From Serratia sp. PL17 (lineage in GTDB: Bacteria > Pseudomonadota > Gammaproteobacteria > Enterobacterales > Enterobacteriaceae): a stretch of 64,000 nt of DNA. Every line of letters starts with the position of its first letter. Position 1 is the first letter of the stretch. Below, in pieces: positions 48,765 through 61,094 of this stretch. The notes under the pieces are model-generated. The model searched no databases, was not told where the DNA came from, and was given only the letters and a program-made list of their open reading frames with translations. The stretch is from the NCBI RefSeq assembly GCF_017832355.1, contig NZ_JAFIBY010000010.1, positions 124,001 to 188,000 on the forward strand, read 5' to 3'. The translations under genes and the position numbers were made by a program.

Positions 48765-50120
48765 ATGGTTAGCGTGCTCTGGAACTTGGTCGCATTTCTG
48801 GTTGCGCTCGGTGTGTTAATCACCGTGCACGAGTTCGGGCATTTTTGGGTTGCTCGCCGTTGCGGCGTCCGTGTAGAACGCTTCTCCATTGGTTTTGGCC
48901 GTGCTTTGTGGCGTCGTACCGATCGCCAGGGCACGGAGTATGTGATTGCCCTGATCCCGCTGGGCGGTTATGTGAAGATGCTTGATGAGCGCGTTGACTC
49001 GGTTGCACCGGAACTTCGCCATCAGGCATTTAACAACAAAACCGTTTGGCAACGTGCCGCTATCGTCAGCGCCGGCCCTATCGCCAATTTCCTGTTCGCT
49101 ATCCTTGCTTACTGGCTGGTATTCATTATCGGCGTCCCCAGCTTCCGCCCTGTGATCGGTGAAATCTCACCACAATCGATCGCCGCTAACGCTGAAATTT
49201 CGCCTGGGATGGAACTTAAGTCTGTAGATGGCATCGAAACGCCTGATTGGGAATCAGTTCGTTTGGCGCTGGTGACAAAGATTGGCGATGCGCAAACGGA
49301 AGTTGGCATCGCGCCATTTGGTTCTTCGCGGGTAGTCACTAAAACCCTCGATTTGCGCCAATGGAACTTTGAGCCGGACAAGCAGGATCCCGTCGTTGCA
49401 CTGGGTATCATTCCACGCGGCCCACAGATAGAATCTGTCCTTGCCGAAGTGCAACCTGATTCGGCTGCACAAAAGGCGGGTTTGCAAGCTGGGGACAGGA
49501 TCGTTAAAGTCGATGGTCAGCTATTGGGTCGTTGGCAAACGTTGGTTAAACGGATCCACAACGGCCCGGGACAACCGCTGGCTTTAGAGATCGAAAGAAA
49601 CGGCACCCCCTTGTCTTTGACGCTGATACCGGATACAAAGCCGGTGGGAAAAGACAAAACCGTGGGATTTGCAGGCATCATTCCGAAAGTGTTGCCGCTG
49701 CCAGACGAGTATAAAACGATTCGCCAGTATGGACCTTTCCCAGCGCTGTATCAGGCTGGGGACAAGACCTGGCAGCTAATGAGCCTTACGGTCAAAATGC
49801 TGGGCAAATTAATAACCGGTGATGTAAAGCTGAACAACCTGAGTGGCCCGATTTCTATTGCACAGGGAGCAGGGGCGTCAGCTGGGGTCGGGTTTGTGTA
49901 TTATCTGATGTTCCTGGCGTTGATCAGTGTCAACCTGGGTATCATCAACCTGTTCCCATTACCGGTGTTAGATGGTGGGCATCTCCTTTTCCTGGCGATA
50001 GAAAAGCTGAAGGGTGGGCCGGTTTCCGAGCGAGTACAGGACTACAGTTACCGCATTGGTTCGATCGTGTTGGTGCTTTTAATGGGTCTTGCACTTTTCA
50101 ATGATTTTTCTCGTCTTTAG
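48765..50120 (+). CDS. rseP: Site-2 zinc metalloprotease RseP
   Basis: Inner-membrane intramembrane protease that cuts RseA after DegS and so releases sigma-E. I use the ATG at 48765 (451 residues, E. coli 450) because GGAGTGAAGG lies just upstream; the ATG at 48744 adds seven non-conserved residues. The zinc motif is H22-E23-F-G-H26 in TM1, two PDZ domains occupy about 125-310 (second with [15 protein letters not shown]), and [14 protein letters not shown] supplies the third ligand in the last TMs. It is next to bamA and skp, both sigma-E regulated in E. coli. Confidence 0.97.
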   Translation: MVSVLWNLVAFLVALGVLITVHEFGHFWVARRCGVRVERFSIGFGRALWRRTDRQGTEYVIALIPLGGYVKMLDERVDSVAPELRHQAFNNKTVWQRAAIVSAGPIANFLFAILAYWLVFIIGVPSFRPVIGEISPQSIAANAEISPGMELKSVDGIETPDWESVRLALVTKIGDAQTEVGIAPFGSSRVVTKTLDLRQWNFEPDKQDPVVALGIIPRGPQIESVLAEVQPDSAAQKAGLQAGDRIVKVDGQLLGRWQTLVKRIHNGPGQPLALEIERNGTPLSLTLIPDTKPVGKDKTVGFAGIIPKVLPLPDEYKTIRQYGPFPALYQAGDKTWQLMSLTVKMLGKLITGDVKLNNLSGPISIAQGAGASAGVGFVYYLMFLALISVNLGIINLFPLPVLDGGHLLFLAIEKLKGGPVSERVQDYSYRIGSIVLVLLMGLALFNDFSRL

Positions 50121-50155
50121 GGGCGAGGATAGGTTAGGAAGAACGCATAACAACG

Positions 50156-52561
50156 ATGGCGATGAAAAAGTTGCTCATAGCGTCGCTGCTGTTTGGCAGC
50201 GCCACCGTATACGGTGCAGACGGGTTCGTAGTGAAGGATATTCATTTCGAAGGCCTGCAGCGAGTCGCCGTCGGTGCGGCGTTACTCAACATGCCGGTTC
50301 GCGTAGGCGATACCGTCACTGACGATGATATCAGTAATACCATCCGTGCCTTGTTTGCCACTGGCAACTTCGAGGACGTTCGCGTGCTGCGCGATGGTAA
50401 TACGCTGATTGTTCAGGTTAAGGAACGTCCTACCATTGCCAGCATCACCTTCTCCGGCAACAAGTCGGTGAAAGATGACATGCTCAAGCAAAACCTGGAG
50501 GCCTCTGGCGTTCGGGTTGGCGAAGCGCTTGACCGCACCACGATTTCCAGCATTGAAAAAGGGTTGGAAGACTTCTACTACAGCGTCGGTAAATACAGCG
50601 CCTCGGTGAAAGCCGTTGTCACGCCGTTGCCGCGTAACCGTGTCGACCTGAAACTGGTGTTCACGGAAGGGGTTTCTGCCAAGATTCAACAAATCAACAT
50701 TGTCGGTAATCATGCCTTCACCAACGACGAACTGATTTCACGCTTCCAACTGCGTGATGAAGTACCTTGGTGGAACGTGGTCGGCGATCGTAAATACCAG
50801 AAACAAAAACTGGCGGGTGACCTTGAAACCCTGCGCAGTTTCTATCTGGATCGCGGCTACGCACGCTTTAATATTGATTCGACTCAGGTCAGCCTGACGC
50901 CGGACAAAAAAGGCATTTACATCACCATCAATATCACCGAAGGCGAGCAGTACAAGCTTACCGGCGTGGTAGTGAATGGCAACCTGGCTGGCCACTCGGC
51001 AGAAGTTGCCCAGTTGACCAAAATCGAGCCAGGCGAGCTGTACAACGGCAGTAAAGTGACCAAAATGGAAGACAACGTCAAAACGATGTTGGGCCGTTAT
51101 GGTTATGCCTATCCGCGTGTTTCCACTCAACCTGAAATCAATGACGCGGATAAAACGGTGAAGCTGCACCTGAATATTGATGCAGGCAACCGCTTCTACG
51201 TGCGCCGTATCAAGTTCGAAGGTAACGACACCAGTAAAGACGCCGTATTGCGCCGTGAAATGCGCCAGATGGAAGGCGCATGGCTGGGTAATGCTCAAGT
51301 TGAACAGGGTAAAGAGCGTCTGAACCGTTTGGGTTACTTTGAAACGGTCGATGTCGAAACCCAGCGCGTTCCAGGTACTGCGGACCAGGTCGACGTCACC
51401 TACAAGGTCAAAGAGCGTAACACCGGTACCTTTAACTTCGGCGTCGGTTACGGCACCGAGAGCGGTGTTAGCTTCCAGGCGGGTGTTCAGCAGGACAACT
51501 GGCTGGGTACGGGCTATTCCGTCGGTATCAGCGGTACCAAGAACGACTACCAGACCTACACAGAGCTGTCGGTCACCAACCCGTACTTCACCGTTGACGG
51601 TGTGAGTTTGGGTGGCCGTATCTTCTACAACGACTTTAAAGCGAATGACGCGGACCTGTCCGACTATACCAACAAGAGTTACGGTATAGACGGTACCCTG
51701 GGCTTCCCGATCAACGAAAACAACTCGTTGCGTACCGGCTTGGGTTATGTGCATAACGGTCTGTCGAACATGCAGCCGCAGATTGCCATGTGGCGTTATC
51801 TGGACTCAGTGGGCCTGAACCCTAACACCACTGACCGCGCCAGCTATTCTGCCGACGACTTCACGTTGAACCTGGGTTGGACCTACAACAACCTTGACCG
51901 TGGCTATTTCCCAACCTCGGGTAACCGCACGACGCTGAATGGTAAAGTCACCATTCCAGGCTCAGATAACGAATACTACAAGTTGACGTTAGACAGCGTG
52001 CAGTACGTTCCGATCAATGACGATCGTACCTGGGTGCTGTTGGGGCGTGGCCGTCTGGGGTATGCCGACGGTATTGGCAGCAAAGAAATGCCGTTCTACG
52101 AGAACTTCTATGCCGGTGGTTCAAGCACCGTGCGTGGTTTCGGTTCCAACACCATTGGTCCAAAAGCGGCATACTACAACTCCAGCTCGTATAGCTGCAG
52201 TAACGGTACCCCGATTTGTAACTCGGACGACGCAGTGGGCGGTAACGCCATGGCGGTCGCCAGTATGGAGCTGATCACGCCAACGCCATTCATCAGTGAG
52301 AAATACGCTAACTCTGTGCGTACTTCACTGTTTATGGATGCGGGCACCGTGTGGGATACCAACTGGAAGAATACGACTCAAACTAGCATGTATGATATTC
52401 CGGACTACAGTAAAGCGAGCAATATCCGCGTTTCTGCCGGCGTCGCTTTGCAGTGGATGTCACCTTTGGGTCCGTTGGTGTTCTCTTATGCCAACCCGCT
52501 CAAGAAATACGAAGGCGACAAGTCCGAACAGTTCCAATTTAACATTGGCAAGACCTGGTAA
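50156..52561 (+). CDS. bamA: Outer membrane protein assembly factor BamA
   Basis: Central Omp85 channel of the BAM complex that folds beta-barrel proteins into the outer membrane. It has 801 residues (E. coli 810). The signal peptide is cleaved after A21 (TVYGA|D), five POTRA domains span about 22-420, and a 16-stranded barrel follows to the C-terminus, which ends in the aromatic-rich FQFNIGKTW signal. The conserved lid-lock motif VRGF is in [10 protein letters not shown] cysteine pair (SCSNGTPIC) lies in extracellular loop 6. Surface loops are the likely place for strain variation. Confidence 0.98.
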   Translation: MAMKKLLIASLLFGSATVYGADGFVVKDIHFEGLQRVAVGAALLNMPVRVGDTVTDDDISNTIRALFATGNFEDVRVLRDGNTLIVQVKERPTIASITFSGNKSVKDDMLKQNLEASGVRVGEALDRTTISSIEKGLEDFYYSVGKYSASVKAVVTPLPRNRVDLKLVFTEGVSAKIQQINIVGNHAFTNDELISRFQLRDEVPWWNVVGDRKYQKQKLAGDLETLRSFYLDRGYARFNIDSTQVSLTPDKKGIYITINITEGEQYKLTGVVVNGNLAGHSAEVAQLTKIEPGELYNGSKVTKMEDNVKTMLGRYGYAYPRVSTQPEINDADKTVKLHLNIDAGNRFYVRRIKFEGNDTSKDAVLRREMRQMEGAWLGNAQVEQGKERLNRLGYFETVDVETQRVPGTADQVDVTYKVKERNTGTFNFGVGYGTESGVSFQAGVQQDNWLGTGYSVGISGTKNDYQTYTELSVTNPYFTVDGVSLGGRIFYNDFKANDADLSDYTNKSYGIDGTLGFPINENNSLRTGLGYVHNGLSNMQPQIAMWRYLDSVGLNPNTTDRASYSADDFTLNLGWTYNNLDRGYFPTSGNRTTLNGKVTIPGSDNEYYKLTLDSVQYVPINDDRTWVLLGRGRLGYADGIGSKEMPFYENFYAGGSSTVRGFGSNTIGPKAAYYNSSSYSCSNGTPICNSDDAVGGNAMAVASMELITPTPFISEKYANSVRTSLFMDAGTVWDTNWKNTTQTSMYDIPDYSKASNIRVSAGVALQWMSPLGPLVFSYANPLKKYEGDKSEQFQFNIGKTW

Positions 52562-52679
52562 CAGGTCCCGCTTCTGGGCATAGCAGTTATTAAGAATCGC
52601 AAATGCCAGGCGCCCGTCAGAGCACAGAGAGATGATTCTCATTGTTTTGCGGGATAAGTCTGGCAGATTGTGTACTTCA

Positions 52680-52693
52680 GTGTCATATGACAC
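52680..52693. repeat. Perfect 14-bp palindrome upstream of skp
   Basis: GTGTCATATGACAC lies 27 bases before the skp start, in the 158-base bamA-skp gap. It has the size and symmetry of a dimer operator, but I cannot assign a regulator. Confidence 0.7.
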
Positions 52694-52719
52694 AAATGGG
52701 TGATGGTAAGGAGTTTATA

Positions 52720-53217
52720 GTGAAAAAGTGGTTGTGTGCCGCAGGCCTCGGTTTAGCAATGGCTGCTTCAGCTGGCGTTCAGGCAGCAGATAAGATCGCT
52801 GTAGTTAACGTCTCCAGCATTTTCCAACAGTTGCCGGCTCGTGAAGCCGTTGCCAAACAGCTGGAAAACGAGTTCAAAGGCCGTGCGGGTGAGCTTCAGA
52901 ACATGGAGCGTAGCCTTCAGACCAAAATGCAACGTTTGCAGCGTGATGGCGCGACCATGAAAGCCAGCGATCGTAGCAAGATGGAAAAGGACGTGATGGC
53001 ACAGCGCGAGCAGTTCTCTCAGAAAGCACAGGCTTTTGAGCAGGACAACCGTCGCCGTCAGATGGAAGAGCGTAACAAAATCCTGAGCCGTATTCAGGAC
53101 GCTGTGAAATCTGTTGCCAGCAAAGAAGGCTACGACGTAGTCATCGATGCTAACGCTGTTGCCTACGCAGGTTCTTCTAAAGACATCACTGCCGACGTGC
53201 TGAAACAGGTTAAATAA
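52720..53217 (+). CDS. skp: Periplasmic chaperone Skp (OmpH)
   Basis: Trimeric jellyfish-like chaperone that carries unfolded outer-membrane proteins through the periplasm to BAM. The start is GTG at 52720 with AAGGAG 6 bases upstream, giving 165 residues (E. coli 161); the longer frame from 52642 is rejected because the signal peptide [21 protein letters not shown] begins here, cleaved near A22/A23. The body is long charged helices ([17 protein letters not shown]...) and ends [11 protein letters not shown]. lpxD begins 3 bases after its stop. Confidence 0.96.
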   Translation: MKKWLCAAGLGLAMAASAGVQAADKIAVVNVSSIFQQLPAREAVAKQLENEFKGRAGELQNMERSLQTKMQRLQRDGATMKASDRSKMEKDVMAQREQFSQKAQAFEQDNRRRQMEERNKILSRIQDAVKSVASKEGYDVVIDANAVAYAGSSKDITADVLKQVK

Positions 53218-53220
53218 CAC

Positions 53221-54252
53221 ATGCCTTCAATTCGACTGGCTGATTTAGCGCAGCAGTTGGATGCACAATTGCACGGTGATGGCGATCTCGTCATCACCGG
53301 CATTGCTTCTATGCATTCGGCACAGGCTGGCCAAATCACGTTTTTGTCAAACAGCCGCTATCAAGAGCAGCTGTCTTCCTGCCAGGCAAGCGCAGTAGTG
53401 CTTACCGAAGCGGACTTACCACACTGTCGTTCTGCGGCGCTGGTGGTTAAAAACCCTTATCTGACTTACGCGCGTATGGCGCAGCTGATGGATACGACGC
53501 CATCCCCGGCTCAGGATATCGCGCCAAGTGCGGTTATCTCCCCTGACGCCACGCTGGGACAGCATGTTGCCATAGGGGCAAATGCGGTGATCGAGTCTGG
53601 TGCAGCACTGGGTGATAACGTGGTTATCGGCCCTGGCTGTTTTATCGGCAAAAGTGCACGCATTGGCGCGGGTACGCGTCTGTGGGCGAACGTTACGATT
53701 TATCATGAGGTCGAGATCGGCCAGCGCTGCTTGATCCAGTCCGGTACTGTGATTGGTGCTGACGGTTTTGGCTATGCCAACGAACGCGGCGAGTGGATCA
53801 AGATCCCTCAACTGGGCACGGTGATTATTGGCGATCGCGTCGAAATTGGCGCTTGCACCACGATTGACCGCGGCGCGTTGGATAACACCCAGATTGGGAA
53901 TGGTGTTATCATCGACAACCAATGTCAGATTGCACATAACGTTGTGATTGGCGAGAATACCGCCGTCGCCGGTGGTGTGATTATGGCAGGCAGCCTGAAA
54001 ATCGGGCGCTATTGCCAGATCGGGGGAGCCAGCGTGATCAACGGTCACATGGAGATCGCCGACAAAGTTGTTGTCACCGGAATGGGAATGGTTATGCGAC
54101 CAATCACCGAACCTGGGGTATACTCTTCGGGCATTCCGTTACAACCCAACAAAGTGTGGCGTAAAACCGCTGCGTTGGTGATGAATATCGATGAGATTAG
54201 CAAGCGCTTAAAAGCTGTCGAACGAAAAGTCGGAAAAGACGATACCCGATAA
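53221..54252 (+). CDS. lpxD: UDP-3-O-(3-hydroxymyristoyl)glucosamine N-acyltransferase LpxD
   Basis: Third step of lipid A synthesis: adds the N-linked hydroxyacyl chain from ACP. The 343 residues (E. coli 341) have an N-terminal uridine-binding domain (about 1-100), a left-handed beta-helix of hexapeptide repeats (about 105-310) with catalytic H239 in [10 protein letters not shown], and a short C-terminal helix. The last codons (GAT ACC CGA TAA) lie inside the left terminus of an ERIC-like element starting at 54241, so the C-terminal DTR comes from repeat DNA. Confidence 0.97.
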   Translation: MPSIRLADLAQQLDAQLHGDGDLVITGIASMHSAQAGQITFLSNSRYQEQLSSCQASAVVLTEADLPHCRSAALVVKNPYLTYARMAQLMDTTPSPAQDIAPSAVISPDATLGQHVAIGANAVIESGAALGDNVVIGPGCFIGKSARIGAGTRLWANVTIYHEVEIGQRCLIQSGTVIGADGFGYANERGEWIKIPQLGTVIIGDRVEIGACTTIDRGALDNTQIGNGVIIDNQCQIAHNVVIGENTAVAGGVIMAGSLKIGRYCQIGGASVINGHMEIADKVVVTGMGMVMRPITEPGVYSSGIPLQPNKVWRKTAALVMNIDEISKRLKAVERKVGKDDTR

Positions 54253-54355
54253 ATTGTACGCTGCATTGCGGCGGCAACTGAGCAAACCCTTGGCACATAG
54301 CTAATGGGTAAGTGAAGGCAGCTAACAAAATGCAGTTTGCACGATGTAGGGTATA
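54241..54355 (+). repeat. Divergent ERIC element between lpxD and fabZ
   Basis: About 115 bp with ends GATACCCGATAA and GTAGGGTATA. The internal pieces GGCGGCAACTGAG, GGGTAAGTGAAGGCAGCTAAC and TGCAGTTTGCACGATG follow ERIC order, but the centre is shorter than in the tsf-pyrH copy. Its end forms a TATAAT hexamer at 54352-54357. Confidence 0.82.
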
Positions 54356-54434
54356 ATCACTGCCGCCCGCCACACTGGGTACAAAACGAAACGCGTTGGT
54401 CATGAGACCAAAAGCGCAAAGAGTTGTTAATTTG

Positions 54435-54475
54435 CGGCCTGCATGATGATCTCCTTTTGGGGTCAGCGCAGGCCG
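54435..54475 (+). promoter_or_regulatory. Inverted repeat in the fabZ leader
   Basis: CGGCCTGC (54435-54442) is inverted at 54468-54475 (GCAGGCCG) with a 25-base loop, 41 bases upstream of fabZ. A smaller stem, TTGGTC-ATGA-GACCAA, precedes it at 54396-54411. Together with the ERIC copy, the 264-base lpxD-fabZ gap is highly structured. Confidence 0.5.
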
Positions 54476-54516
54476 TGTTGTTGATGCCATCAGTTTTTAG
54501 AGACAGGAAGAGTATT

Positions 54517-54972
54517 TTGACTACTGACACTCATACTCTGGATATTGCAGAAATTTTAGAGCTGCTTCCTCACCGTTACCCGTTCTTGCTGGTCGATCGC
54601 GTCCTCGAGTTTGAGGAGCACAAATTCCTGCGTGCGGTGAAGAACGTATCTGTAAATGAGCCGTTTTTCCAGGGACACTTCCCTGGTAAACCGATTTTTC
54701 CAGGCGTATTGATTCTGGAAGCCATGGCGCAAGCCACCGGTATCTTGGCGTTTAAAAGCGTCGGCAAACTGGAACCGGGCGAATTGTATTACTTTGCCGG
54801 TATTGACGAAGCCCGCTTCAAACGTCCGGTAGTGCCAGGCGATCAGATGATCATGGAAGTCACCTTTGAGAAAACCCGCCGTGGCTTGACGCGTTTCAAA
54901 GGCGTGGCGACGGTAGACGGCAAAATTGTCTGCGAAGCAACCATGATGTGTGCCCGCAGCCGGGAGGCATAA
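54517..54972 (+). CDS. fabZ: 3-Hydroxyacyl-[ACP] dehydratase FabZ
   Basis: Hot-dog-fold dehydratase of fatty-acid elongation. It competes with lipid A synthesis for hydroxymyristoyl-ACP, which explains its place between lpxD and lpxA. The start is TTG at 54517 ([25 protein letters not shown]) behind GGAAG, giving 151 residues as in E. coli; the frame from 54424 is rejected. Catalytic residues are H54 in [14 protein letters not shown] and E68 in LILEAMAQ. Confidence 0.97.
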   Translation: MTTDTHTLDIAEILELLPHRYPFLLVDRVLEFEEHKFLRAVKNVSVNEPFFQGHFPGKPIFPGVLILEAMAQATGILAFKSVGKLEPGELYYFAGIDEARFKRPVVPGDQMIMEVTFEKTRRGLTRFKGVATVDGKIVCEATMMCARSREA

Positions 54973-54975
54973 TCC

Positions 54976-55764
54976 GTGATTGACGAAACCGCCTTTATCC
55001 ACCCTAGCGCAATAGTTGAAGACGGCGCCATTATTGGCGCTGGCGCGCATATCGGTCCCTTCTGCTACGTCGGCTCCCAGGTGGAAATCGGCGCTGGCAC
55101 GGTACTGAAGTCCCACGTTGTGGTGAACGGCATTACCAAGATTGGCCGTGATAATCAGATCTATCAGTTCGCCTCCATCGGTGAAGTGAACCAGGATCTG
55201 AAGTATGCGGGTGAACCAACACGCGTTGAAGTTGGCGACCGTAATCGCATCCGCGAAAGCGTCACCATCCATCGCGGCACTGCGCAGGGCTCAGGCCTGA
55301 CCAAAGTGGGCAGCGATAACCTGTTGATGGTTAACGTGCACGTTGCACACGACTGCGTAGTCGGCAATTCTTGCGTGCTGGCCAACAACGCCACGCTTGC
55401 GGGCCATGTTGAAGTTGACGACCATGCCATTATCGGTGGCATGACGGCGATTCATCAGTTCTGCATTATTGGCGCACACGTGATGGTTGGCGGCTGCTCC
55501 GGGGTTGCTCAGGACGTGCCTCCTTTCGTCATCGCACAAGGTAACCACGCGACACCATTCGGCGTTAACGCCGTTGGCCTGAAGCGTCGTGGTTTTGATA
55601 AGGATGAAATGCAGGCGATCCGTAATGCCTACAAGATCCTTTATCGCAGTGAAAAAACGCTGGATGAGGCGAAGACAGAAATCGAAGCCCTGGCTAAAGA
55701 ACAGCCAGTGGTGCAGCAATACCTCGATTTCTTTACCCGTTCAACCCGCGGTATCATTCGCTGA
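54976..55764 (+). CDS. lpxA: UDP-N-acetylglucosamine O-acyltransferase LpxA
   Basis: First step of lipid A synthesis: transfers R-3-hydroxymyristate to UDP-GlcNAc. The 262 residues equal E. coli; GTG start at 54976, 3 bases after the fabZ stop. A left-handed beta-helix (about 1-190) of hexapeptide repeats carries the catalytic base H125 in NVHVAHDC, and a helical C-terminal domain follows. The hydroxyacyl ruler region ([17 protein letters not shown]) is intact. Confidence 0.98.
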   Translation: MIDETAFIHPSAIVEDGAIIGAGAHIGPFCYVGSQVEIGAGTVLKSHVVVNGITKIGRDNQIYQFASIGEVNQDLKYAGEPTRVEVGDRNRIRESVTIHRGTAQGSGLTKVGSDNLLMVNVHVAHDCVVGNSCVLANNATLAGHVEVDDHAIIGGMTAIHQFCIIGAHVMVGGCSGVAQDVPPFVIAQGNHATPFGVNAVGLKRRGFDKDEMQAIRNAYKILYRSEKTLDEAKTEIEALAKEQPVVQQYLDFFTRSTRGIIR

Positions 55765-55767
55765 CCT

Positions 55768-56916
55768 ATGCTAAATCGCCCATTGACTATCGGATTGGTC
55801 GCCGGAGAAACTTCCGGTGATATTCTTGGCGCCGGTTTGATTCGTGCGCTCAAGGCGCAGATTCCTGACGCGCGTTTTGTTGGCGTCGCGGGCCCGCTGA
55901 TGCAGGCGGAGGGCTGCGAAACCTGGTACGAAATGGAAGAGCTGGCGGTAATGGGCGTGGTGGAAGTGCTCGAACGCTTGCCACGCCTGTTAAAGATCCG
56001 CAAGGATCTTACCCGCCGGTTCAGCGACCTGAAGCCGGACGTGTTTGTCGGCATTGATGCGCCGGACTTCAATATCACGTTGGAAGGCCGCCTGAAACAG
56101 CGGGGCATCCGCACCATTCACTATGTCAGCCCGTCCGTTTGGGCCTGGCGTCAGAAGCGCGTTTTCAAAATTGGCAAAGCCACCGATCTGGTGCTGGCGT
56201 TTCTCCCTTTCGAAAAAGCGTTTTACGATCGTTTTAACGTTCCTTGCCGTTTTATTGGCCACACGATGGCCGACGCCATGCCTCTTCAACCGGACAAACT
56301 GACTGCGCGTGCAGCTTTGGGTATCGCGCCTGACGCACGTTGCCTTGCTTTGCTTCCGGGGAGCCGCGGCGCAGAAGTCGAGATGCTGAGTGCCGACTTC
56401 CTGAAGACGGCGCAGTTACTGCGTACGCGTTATCCCGATCTGGAATTGGTCGTGCCCTTGGTGAATGCCAAGCGGCGTGAGCAGTTCGAGCGTATCAAGG
56501 CTGAAGTGGCACCAGAGCTGAGGGTTCATCTGCTGAATGGTCAGGGTCGTGAAGCGATGATCGCCAGCGATGCGGCATTACTGGCCTCGGGTACTGCGGC
56601 GCTGGAATGCATGTTGGCTAAATGTCCGATGGTGGTGGGCTACCGCATGAAGCCATTTACCTTCTGGTTGGCGCAGCGGTTGGTGAAAACCCCCTATGTT
56701 TCACTGCCTAATTTATTAGCGGGCCGTGAGATCGTCACTGAACTGTTACAGCATGATTGCGTGCCGGAAAAACTGGCAGCGGCGGTGATGCCTCTGTTGG
56801 AAGACAGCCCGCAAACCGATGAACTGAAACAGACGTTCCTTACTTTGCACCACAGCATCCGTTGCGGTGCTGACGAACAGGCCGCTCAGGCTGTGTTGGA
56901 GCTGGCAAAAGCATGA
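55768..56916 (+). CDS. lpxB: Lipid-A-disaccharide synthase LpxB
   Basis: GT19 glycosyltransferase that joins UDP-2,3-diacylglucosamine and lipid X into the lipid A disaccharide. The 382 residues equal E. coli. N-terminal [52 protein letters not shown] and the C-terminal nucleotide-binding [32 protein letters not shown] are all present. Its stop overlaps the rnhB start (ATGA). Confidence 0.98.
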   Translation: MLNRPLTIGLVAGETSGDILGAGLIRALKAQIPDARFVGVAGPLMQAEGCETWYEMEELAVMGVVEVLERLPRLLKIRKDLTRRFSDLKPDVFVGIDAPDFNITLEGRLKQRGIRTIHYVSPSVWAWRQKRVFKIGKATDLVLAFLPFEKAFYDRFNVPCRFIGHTMADAMPLQPDKLTARAALGIAPDARCLALLPGSRGAEVEMLSADFLKTAQLLRTRYPDLELVVPLVNAKRREQFERIKAEVAPELRVHLLNGQGREAMIASDAALLASGTAALECMLAKCPMVVGYRMKPFTFWLAQRLVKTPYVSLPNLLAGREIVTELLQHDCVPEKLAAAVMPLLEDSPQTDELKQTFLTLHHSIRCGADEQAAQAVLELAKA

Positions 56917-57506
56917 TTGAACCTTTCATTTATCCTGCCGCGACATTGATTGCCGGTGTGGATGAGGTCGGCCGAGGCCCCTTGGTCGGGGCGGTTGTAA
57001 CTGCCGCAGTGATTCTCGATCCTACCCGACCGATCCTGGGTTTGGCGGACTCGAAAAAACTCAGTGAAAAGCGCCGATTGGCGTTATATGACGAGATTAT
57101 TGAGAAGGCACTGTCCTGGAGTCTGGGACGCGCCGAGCCGGATGAGATTGACGAACTTAACATTCTGCATGCCACGATGTTGGCGATGCAGCGTGCTGTT
57201 GCCGGATTGCATATCGTGCCGGACATGGTATTGATTGATGGCAACCGTTGTCCGTCATTGCCGATGCGTTCGCAGGCGGTAGTTAAGGGCGATAGCCGTG
57301 TCGCGGAAATCAGCGCGGCATCCATTCTGGCGAAAGTAACGCGTGACCACGAAATGACCGAACTGGATCGGGTATTCCCGGACTACGGTTTTGCGCAGCA
57401 TAAAGGTTATCCGACCGCCTTCCATCTGGAGCGGCTGGCCGCGCTGGGTGCGACCGAGCATCATCGCCGCAGCTTTGCCCCGGTAAGAAGGGCGCTGGAG
57501 CTGTAA
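56913..57506 (+). CDS. rnhB: Ribonuclease HII
   Basis: Cleaves the RNA strand of RNA-DNA hybrids and 5' to single ribonucleotides in DNA, starting ribonucleotide excision repair. The 197 residues (E. coli 198) carry [15 protein letters not shown] with catalytic D17/E18, the LADSKKLS motif, and LIDGNRCP with a further acidic residue. It is translationally coupled to lpxB by a 4-base overlap. Its location just before dnaE puts a repair enzyme and the replicase in one transcript. Confidence 0.98.
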   Translation: MIEPFIYPAATLIAGVDEVGRGPLVGAVVTAAVILDPTRPILGLADSKKLSEKRRLALYDEIIEKALSWSLGRAEPDEIDELNILHATMLAMQRAVAGLHIVPDMVLIDGNRCPSLPMRSQAVVKGDSRVAEISAASILAKVTRDHEMTELDRVFPDYGFAQHKGYPTAFHLERLAALGATEHHRRSFAPVRRALEL

Positions 57507-57593
57507 TCTGCAGGCCCGGTAATTCGGGCCAAGCACGCGATAGAGTTAACCCGGGTATCAGTTCACTGAGCCCATAGATTCAGGTATCTGGAT

Positions 57594-60500
57594 ATGGCCG
57601 AACCTCGTTTTATTCACCTGCGCGTTCATAGTGACTATTCCATGATTGATGGATTAGCCAAGATTGGGCCGTTGGTGAAAAGAGCCGCCGCGTTAGCCAT
57701 GCCTGCTTTGGCAATTACTGACTTTACTAACCTGTGTGGCCTGGTGAAGTTTTATGGCAGTGCGCACGGTGCCGGGATCAAACCGATCATCGGCGCAGAT
57801 TTTCACGTGCAAAGCGACGTGCTGGGCGATGAACTTGCGCAGCTCACGGTGCTGGCTGCCAATAATGACGGTTACCAAAATCTGACGCTGTTGATCTCCC
57901 GTGCTTATCAGCGCGGTTACGGTGCTGCTGGCCCGATTATTGATCGTGACTGGCTGATTGAGCACCGTGAAGGGCTTATTCTGCTCTCTGGCGCGCGTCA
58001 GGGCGACGTCGGTAAGTTTTTACTGCGTGGCAACCAGCCGCAGGTAGAGCAATGCCTGGAGTTCTACCAGCAGTACTTCCCTGACAGCTATTATCTCGAG
58101 TTGATCCGCACCGGACGGCCAGACGAAGAAAACTATTTGCATGCCGCGGTGGCGCTGGCTACCGAGCGTGGGCTACCGGTGGTGGCCACTAACGACGTGC
58201 GTTTTCTGGTTGCGGATGACTTTGATGCCCACGAAATCCGCGTTGCCATCCATGACGGCTTTACTTTAGACGATCCCAAACGCCCACGTAACTATACGCC
58301 GCAGCAATACATGCGGAGTGAAGACGAGATGTGTGAGCTGTTTGCCGACATCCCGGAAGCGTTGCTCAATAGCGTCGAAATTGCCAAACGCTGCAATGTG
58401 ACCATTCGTCTTGGTGAATACTTCCTGCCGCAGTTCCCGACTGGTGAAATGACCACCGAAGATTTCCTGATCCTTAAGTCGAAGGAAGGCTTGGAAGACC
58501 GTTTGGAGTTCCTGTTCCCCGATCCGGAAGTGCGCGCTCAGCGCCGCCCTGAATATGACGAACGTCTGGATGTTGAGCTGAAAGTGATCAACCAGATGGG
58601 CTTCCCAGGTTACTTCCTGATCGTCATGGAGTTCATCCAGTGGTCGAAAGACAATAATGTGCCGGTTGGCCCGGGCCGTGGCTCTGGTGCCGGCTCGTTA
58701 GTGGCCTATGCGCTGAAAATCACCGATCTCGACCCGTTAGAATTTGATCTGCTATTTGAACGTTTCCTTAACCCGGAACGTGTTTCGATGCCCGACTTCG
58801 ACGTCGACTTTTGCATGGAAAAACGCGATCTGGTGATTGATCACGTGGCGGAAATGTACGGCCGTGAAGCGGTATCACAGATCATCACCTTTGGTACCAT
58901 GGCGGCGAAAGCCGTTATTCGCGACGTGGGACGCGTGTTAGGCCACCCTTATGGCTTCGTCGATCGCATCTCCAAACTGGTGCCACCCGATCCGGGAATG
59001 ACGCTGGAAAAGGCCTTTGCTGCCGAGCCGCAGTTGCCGGAAATCTACGAGGCCGATGAAGAAGTCAAAGCGCTGATCGACATGGCGCGTAAGTTGGAAG
59101 GGGTGACACGTAACGCCGGTAAACACGCCGGTGGTGTGGTCATCGCGCCGACGAAAATCACTGACTTTGCCCCGCTGTATTGCGATGCCGAAGGTCAGCA
59201 CCCGGTAACCCAGTTTGACAAGAACGACGTGGAATACGCCGGTCTGGTGAAGTTCGACTTCCTCGGCTTGCGTACTCTGACGATCATCGACTGGGCGCTG
59301 GCGATGATCAACGCTCGCCGAGCCAAAACCGGGTTGGAGCCGATCGATATCGCCGCCATTCCGTTAGAGGACAAGAAAAGCTTCGACATGCTGCAGCGTT
59401 CGGAGACCACCGCGGTCTTCCAGCTTGAATCTCGCGGCATGAAAGATCTGATCAAACGCCTGAAGCCCGACTGCTTCGAAGATATGATCGCACTGGTGGC
59501 GCTGTTCCGCCCAGGGCCGCTGCAATCAGGCATGGTTGATAACTTTATCGACCGTAAACACGGCCGTGAAGAAATATCCTACCCGGATATCCAGTGGCAA
59601 CATGAGTCGCTTAAGCCTGTGTTGGAGCCGACGTACGGCATCATCCTGTATCAAGAACAGGTTATGCAGATTGCCCAGGTGCTGGCCGGTTATTCGCTGG
59701 GCGGCGCGGACATGTTGCGCCGTGCGATGGGTAAAAAGAACCCGGTAGAAATGGCCAAGCAGCGCGGCGGTTTCGAGGATGGAGCAAAATCGCGTGGTAT
59801 CGACGGTGAGCTGTCGGTAAAAATCTTTGACCTGGTGGAAAAATTTGCCGGTTACGGTTTCAACAAATCACACTCCGCCGCCTATGCTTTGGTGTCATAC
59901 CAAACGTTGTGGCTGAAGGCGCACTACCCAGCTGAGTTTATGGCGGCGGTAATGACTGCCGATATGGACAACACCGATAAAGTGGTGGGATTGGTGGATG
60001 AGTGCTGGCGCATGGGCCTGAAAATCCTGCCGCCGGATATCAACAGCGGGCAGTACCATTTCCACGTAAACGATGAGGGTGAGATCGTTTACGGCATCGG
60101 CGCCATCAAAGGTGTGGGTGAAGGGCCGATTGAAGCTATTCTTGAAGCACGTAACAGCGGCGAACAAGGCTACTTTAAAGACCTCTTCGATTTATGTGCA
60201 CGCTCAGACATCAAAAAACTGAACCGTCGCATTCTTGAAAAGCTGATCATGTCCGGGGCATTCGACCGTCTTGGACCGCACCGTGCCGCGCTGATGAATT
60301 CATTGGGCGATGCGTTGAAAGCGGCCGATCAGCATGCCAAAGCCGAAGCTATCGGTCAGGTGGATATGTTTGGCGTATTGGCGGAAGCGCCAGAGCAAGT
60401 GGAGCAATCCTACGCTAACGTGCCCCGCTGGCAGGAGCAGGTGGTGCTGGACGGTGAACGGGAAACGTTGGGTTTGTACCTCACGGGTCACCCCATCACC

Positions 60501-61082
60501 CAGTACCTGAAGGAAATCGAACGCTACGCCGGTGGCCAGCGTTTGAAAGATATGCACCCGACGGATCGGGGCAAAATGACGACCGCTGTTGGGCTGGTGA
60601 TTGCCTCGCGGGTTATGGTCACCAAGCGCGGTAATCGCATCGGAATTTGTACCCTGGATGACCGTTCTGGCCGTCTGGAAGTCATGTTATTCACCGATGC
60701 GTTAGAAAAATACCAGCATTTATTGGAAAAAGACCGTATCCTGATCGCCAGTGGACAGGTTAGCTTTGATGACTTTAGCGGTGGGCTTAAAATGACCGCC
60801 CGTGAGCTAATGGACATCAGTGAAGCCCGTGAAAAATACGCTCGCGGGCTTGCTATCTCGCTGACGGACAGGCAAATTGATGACCAGCTTTTGAACCGTC
60901 TCCGTCAGTCTTTGGAACCCCATCGCTCGGGGACGATTCCAGTGCATCTTTACTATCAACGGGAAGATGCGCGGGCCAAGCTGCGTTTTGGCGCAACCTG
61001 GCGCGTGACGCCAACCGACCGCTTATTGATTGATTTGCGGACTTTGGTAGGTAATGAGCAGGTGGAACTGGAATTTGACTAA
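57594..61082 (+). CDS. dnaE: DNA polymerase III alpha subunit DnaE
   Basis: Replicative C-family polymerase subunit. The 1162 residues (E. coli 1160) have the N-terminal PHP domain ([16 protein letters not shown], about 5-20), a palm with catalytic D401 and D403 in [13 protein letters not shown], fingers ([18 protein letters not shown]), a tandem HhH and beta-clamp-binding region (about 830-930, with QVDMFG as clamp motif), and a C-terminal OB fold (about 975-1075; [25 protein letters not shown]). All key residues are intact. accA follows after 12 bases. Confidence 0.99.
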   Translation: MAEPRFIHLRVHSDYSMIDGLAKIGPLVKRAAALAMPALAITDFTNLCGLVKFYGSAHGAGIKPIIGADFHVQSDVLGDELAQLTVLAANNDGYQNLTLLISRAYQRGYGAAGPIIDRDWLIEHREGLILLSGARQGDVGKFLLRGNQPQVEQCLEFYQQYFPDSYYLELIRTGRPDEENYLHAAVALATERGLPVVATNDVRFLVADDFDAHEIRVAIHDGFTLDDPKRPRNYTPQQYMRSEDEMCELFADIPEALLNSVEIAKRCNVTIRLGEYFLPQFPTGEMTTEDFLILKSKEGLEDRLEFLFPDPEVRAQRRPEYDERLDVELKVINQMGFPGYFLIVMEFIQWSKDNNVPVGPGRGSGAGSLVAYALKITDLDPLEFDLLFERFLNPERVSMPDFDVDFCMEKRDLVIDHVAEMYGREAVSQIITFGTMAAKAVIRDVGRVLGHPYGFVDRISKLVPPDPGMTLEKAFAAEPQLPEIYEADEEVKALIDMARKLEGVTRNAGKHAGGVVIAPTKITDFAPLYCDAEGQHPVTQFDKNDVEYAGLVKFDFLGLRTLTIIDWALAMINARRAKTGLEPIDIAAIPLEDKKSFDMLQRSETTAVFQLESRGMKDLIKRLKPDCFEDMIALVALFRPGPLQSGMVDNFIDRKHGREEISYPDIQWQHESLKPVLEPTYGIILYQEQVMQIAQVLAGYSLGGADMLRRAMGKKNPVEMAKQRGGFEDGAKSRGIDGELSVKIFDLVEKFAGYGFNKSHSAAYALVSYQTLWLKAHYPAEFMAAVMTADMDNTDKVVGLVDECWRMGLKILPPDINSGQYHFHVNDEGEIVYGIGAIKGVGEGPIEAILEARNSGEQGYFKDLFDLCARSDIKKLNRRILEKLIMSGAFDRLGPHRAALMNSLGDALKAADQHAKAEAIGQVDMFGVLAEAPEQVEQSYANVPRWQEQVVLDGERETLGLYLTGHPITQYLKEIERYAGGQRLKDMHPTDRGKMTTAVGLVIASRVMVTKRGNRIGICTLDDRSGRLEVMLFTDALEKYQHLLEKDRILIASGQVSFDDFSGGLKMTARELMDISEAREKYARGLAISLTDRQIDDQLLNRLRQSLEPHRSGTIPVHLYYQREDARAKLRFGATWRVTPTDRLLIDLRTLVGNEQVELEFD

Positions 61083-61094
61083 AATAGGAATGCT

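Noticed and set aside
50738-51754. 338-codon minus-strand frame inside bamA
   Set aside because: It is a shadow of strongly codon-biased bamA; no start site or known motif.
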